Assembly (NCBI GenBank): GCA_900764215.1
Contig: CAAFNI010000002.1
Span: forward strand, 1 to 8,376
Length of the DNA stretch: 8,376 bases
Reading direction: 5' to 3'
Source: an uncultured Sutterella sp.
GTDB lineage: Bacteria > Pseudomonadota > Gammaproteobacteria > Burkholderiales > Burkholderiaceae_F
The notes under the pieces were generated by a model. It saw only the letters and a program-made list of their open reading frames with translations, had not been told where the DNA came from and did not search any database. This document shows, one piece after another, positions 7,160 to 8,376 of the stretch; position 1 is the stretch's first letter; the number at the start of each line of letters is the position of its first letter. Both the position numbers and the translations under genes were made by a program.

Positions 7160-7175
7160 CCATGAGGGCTTGGTC

Positions 7176-7886
7176 TCATCGCTCCGTGACGAAGATCCTG
7201 CGCTTGTGCTCGCGAAGATAGGCGGCGAGCCTCTGGTCTGAAACCGGCACGAACATCGTGTCGGAGAGGCCGAGCGCCTCGGGTTCGCGAAGCGTGTTGG
7301 AAAAGACGATGCGGCCGCGGTTCGCCGGGTCGAAGGTGATGAAGCCCGCGTCGAAGACCTTGTCGAGATTGGGCGTGAGAAGAAGGCCGTTGTGCGGGTC
7401 GAGTCGTTCCGAATTGTCGCTGAGGTACCAGGGCTTGACATGCGAAGCGATGAGCAGACGCGCGTCACCGTAGTGCGTGACCGAGCACCGGCCGCCCCAG
7501 AGCCGGATGAGCCCTCGCCTGTATTCGCCCTGGCCCGCACGGGCCTTCGTGAGCGCAAGGCGTTCGGTCGGCGTGATGGACATATCCTTCTGAAGTGCTT
7601 CAAGGTCGCGCACTTCGGCCGAGAGGCGGCTCTCGTCGGCCTCGAGGAATTCTCGGAACCATCGAAGCGCGCTGCTGTACATGTTGTTGCCGGTCTTGTT
7701 GAGGTTCGCGAAGGTGTCGAGATGCCTGAGACCCGCGGCGATCCGGTCGAATTCCTCAAGCGAGTCGATTTCGCTGAGCGGCGTTTCCGCCAGACGCGAG
7801 AGCGTGCCGTAGAGTGCTCCGGCGTACTTCCTGCAGGAAACCGGCTGGATTCTGCCGGACCGAAGCATGTATTCGAGAAACTGCAT
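7176..7886 (-). CDS. HNH endonuclease-type protein (HNH_2-like)
   Basis: The 236-residue protein has a C-terminal HNH nuclease-like domain: LWGGRCSVTHYG (C134), LLIASHVKPW (H149, K151, W153), then LDPHNGLLLTPNLDKVFDAGFI (about 162-182; H165, N166, D175). This is the pattern of the HNH_2 group, often found with restriction or other defence genes, and predicts metal-dependent DNA cleavage. The N-terminal 110 residues (RKYAGALYGTL; NLNKTGNNMYSSALRWFREFL at about 61-81) are probably helical and resemble the N-terminal region of other HNH_2 proteins; they may recognise DNA or a partner. The ATG at 7886 is the only start after the upstream in-frame TGA that keeps the whole N-terminus, but it lacks a clear Shine-Dalgarno sequence. 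It runs in the same direction as copy C (102-bp gap) and is divergent from copy E. No methyltransferase is visible, so a classic restriction-modification pair is not shown here. Confidence 0.85.
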   Translation of the reverse strand: MQFLEYMLRSGRIQPVSCRKYAGALYGTLSRLAETPLSEIDSLEEFDRIAAGLRHLDTFANLNKTGNNMYSSALRWFREFLEADESRLSAEVRDLEALQKDMSITPTERLALTKARAGQGEYRRGLIRLWGGRCSVTHYGDARLLIASHVKPWYLSDNSERLDPHNGLLLTPNLDKVFDAGFITFDPANRGRIVFSNTLREPEALGLSDTMFVPVSDQRLAAYLREHKRRIFVTER

Positions 7887-8163
7887 GACGCCGAAGGACC
7901 GTAGGGAAGGATGTTGATGCGCAAAAGTATAGCAGCCGGGGTGAGGTCATTTGAGAGGTCGTTTGGGAGAGAGGGCCGGGCAATGGTTTGCTATGCTTAG
8001 CATCGCAACAATCCTCATGAACGGACGGATGGAGATCTACTGTGGGTTGAGCGCGGCTGTCGTTCGGGCTTTGTGGCCGCAAGCGCCGGCGGGCGCTTCT
8101 GTGACGGTGCCCGATCCCGCACGGGAGCTGCATGACGAATATCGAAATGGTTGAGAGGACCGC
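7887..8163. other. Divergent intergenic region between the HNH gene and copy E
   Basis: These 277 bp should hold promoters for both flanking genes. A hairpin with arms AAGCGCC and GGCGCTT around GGCG lies at 8081-8098 without a T-run. A short frame from ATG 8029 (41 codons, ending at 8154 inside the ribosome site of copy E) is open, but I see no clear sign that it is a real gene. No convincing plus-strand promoter was found. Confidence 0.5.
7926..7931 (-). promoter_or_regulatory. Candidate -10 box for the HNH gene
   Basis: TATACT on the minus strand lies 39 bp upstream of the HNH start codon, a sensible distance. No good -35 hexamer is found at 16-18 bp, so the call is weak. Confidence 0.3.
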
Positions 8164-8376
8164 ATGAGTAAACTGCCGAAACTTCCGCTGGGATCGCAGT
8201 CGTTTGAGACGCTGCGCGCGTTCGACGAAGCGTATGTCGACAAGACCCGGATGATCGGCGGGCTGGCTCGGGCGCGCGCAAGAGTGTTTTTGGCCAGACC
8301 CAGGCGTTTCGGCAAGTCCTTGCTGGTCTCGACTTTTGCCTCGCTCTTCGAACACGGCTTGCGCGATTTTCACGGA
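8164..8376 (+). CDS. AAA-ATPase-like family protein, copy E, cut by window end
   Basis: Only the first 71 codons are present. They match the N-terminus of copy C: LPLGSQSFETLRAF (7-20), YVDKT (24-28), Walker A RPRRFGKS (45-52) and LLVSTFASLFEHGLRDFHG to the edge. So it is another AAA-ATPase-like protein, probably with the same C-terminal PD-(D/E)XK domain outside the window. The ATG at 8164 is supported by a good Shine-Dalgarno, GAGAGGA at 8153-8159. It is divergent from the HNH gene and inverted relative to copy C; the two share the 17-mer TCCTTGCTGGTCTCGAC (8317-8333; complement of 6898-6914). Confidence 0.88.
   Translation, partial: MSKLPKLPLGSQSFETLRAFDEAYVDKTRMIGGLARARARVFLARPRRFGKSLLVSTFASLFEHGLRDFHG

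Noticed and set aside
7070..7924. 284-codon minus-strand frame overlapping the HNH gene
   Set aside because: Ser/Arg/Thr-rich low-quality composition in a shifted frame; the HNH frame carries the recognisable nuclease motif.
7756..8373. 205-codon minus-strand frame across the intergenic region and opposite copy E
   Set aside because: It covers the complement of the clear Walker A region of copy E and has no motif of its own.
1..8376. tRNA, rRNA or CRISPR array
   Set aside because: No spaced direct repeats and no tRNA-like or rRNA-like segments were recognised by eye on either strand.

Overview
The window looks like an accessory region of a moderately GC-rich bacterium. It carries a repeatedly copied family of AAA-ATPase-like/PD-(D/E)XK nuclease proteins that is common in gut anaerobes, an IS4-superfamily (IS1634-like) insertion sequence, and one ordinary membrane transporter. 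The protein mix and base composition would suit a host-associated Proteobacterium such as a Sutterella/Parasutterella-like organism, but nothing here fixes the taxon.

Layout from left to right. 1-1112 (minus): a 5'-truncated AAA-ATPase-like gene (copy A), open to the left edge. 1113-3035: a complete 1,923-bp insertion sequence with 29-bp terminal inverted repeats, a leader with three hairpins, a near-consensus promoter with a palindrome in its spacer, and a 551-residue DDE transposase ending in three AT-hook-like motifs. 3036-4553 (plus): a second AAA-ATPase/PD-(D/E)XK gene (copy B), cut at its 5' end exactly at the IS boundary. 4651-5412 (plus): a TSUP (TauE/SafE, YfcA-like) membrane protein. 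5432-5457: a hairpin between convergent genes. 5478-7073 (minus): an intact full-length AAA-ATPase/PD-(D/E)XK gene (copy C). 7176-7886 (minus): an HNH endonuclease-type protein. 8164 to the right edge (plus): the first 71 codons of another AAA-ATPase-like gene (copy E).

Main reading: copies A and B face away from each other, and the IS sits where both 5' ends and their shared upstream region should be. No target-site duplication is seen. This fits IS insertion followed by, or combined with, deletion of the intergenic promoter region and both gene starts. Copies B, C and E are close relatives in alternating orientation (+, -, +), while A belongs to a different subfamily. So the region is both a cluster of one poorly understood ATPase/nuclease family and a site of rearrangement. 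Copies C and E, with the HNH gene between them, are the only apparently undamaged members. The TSUP gene appears unrelated to the rest.
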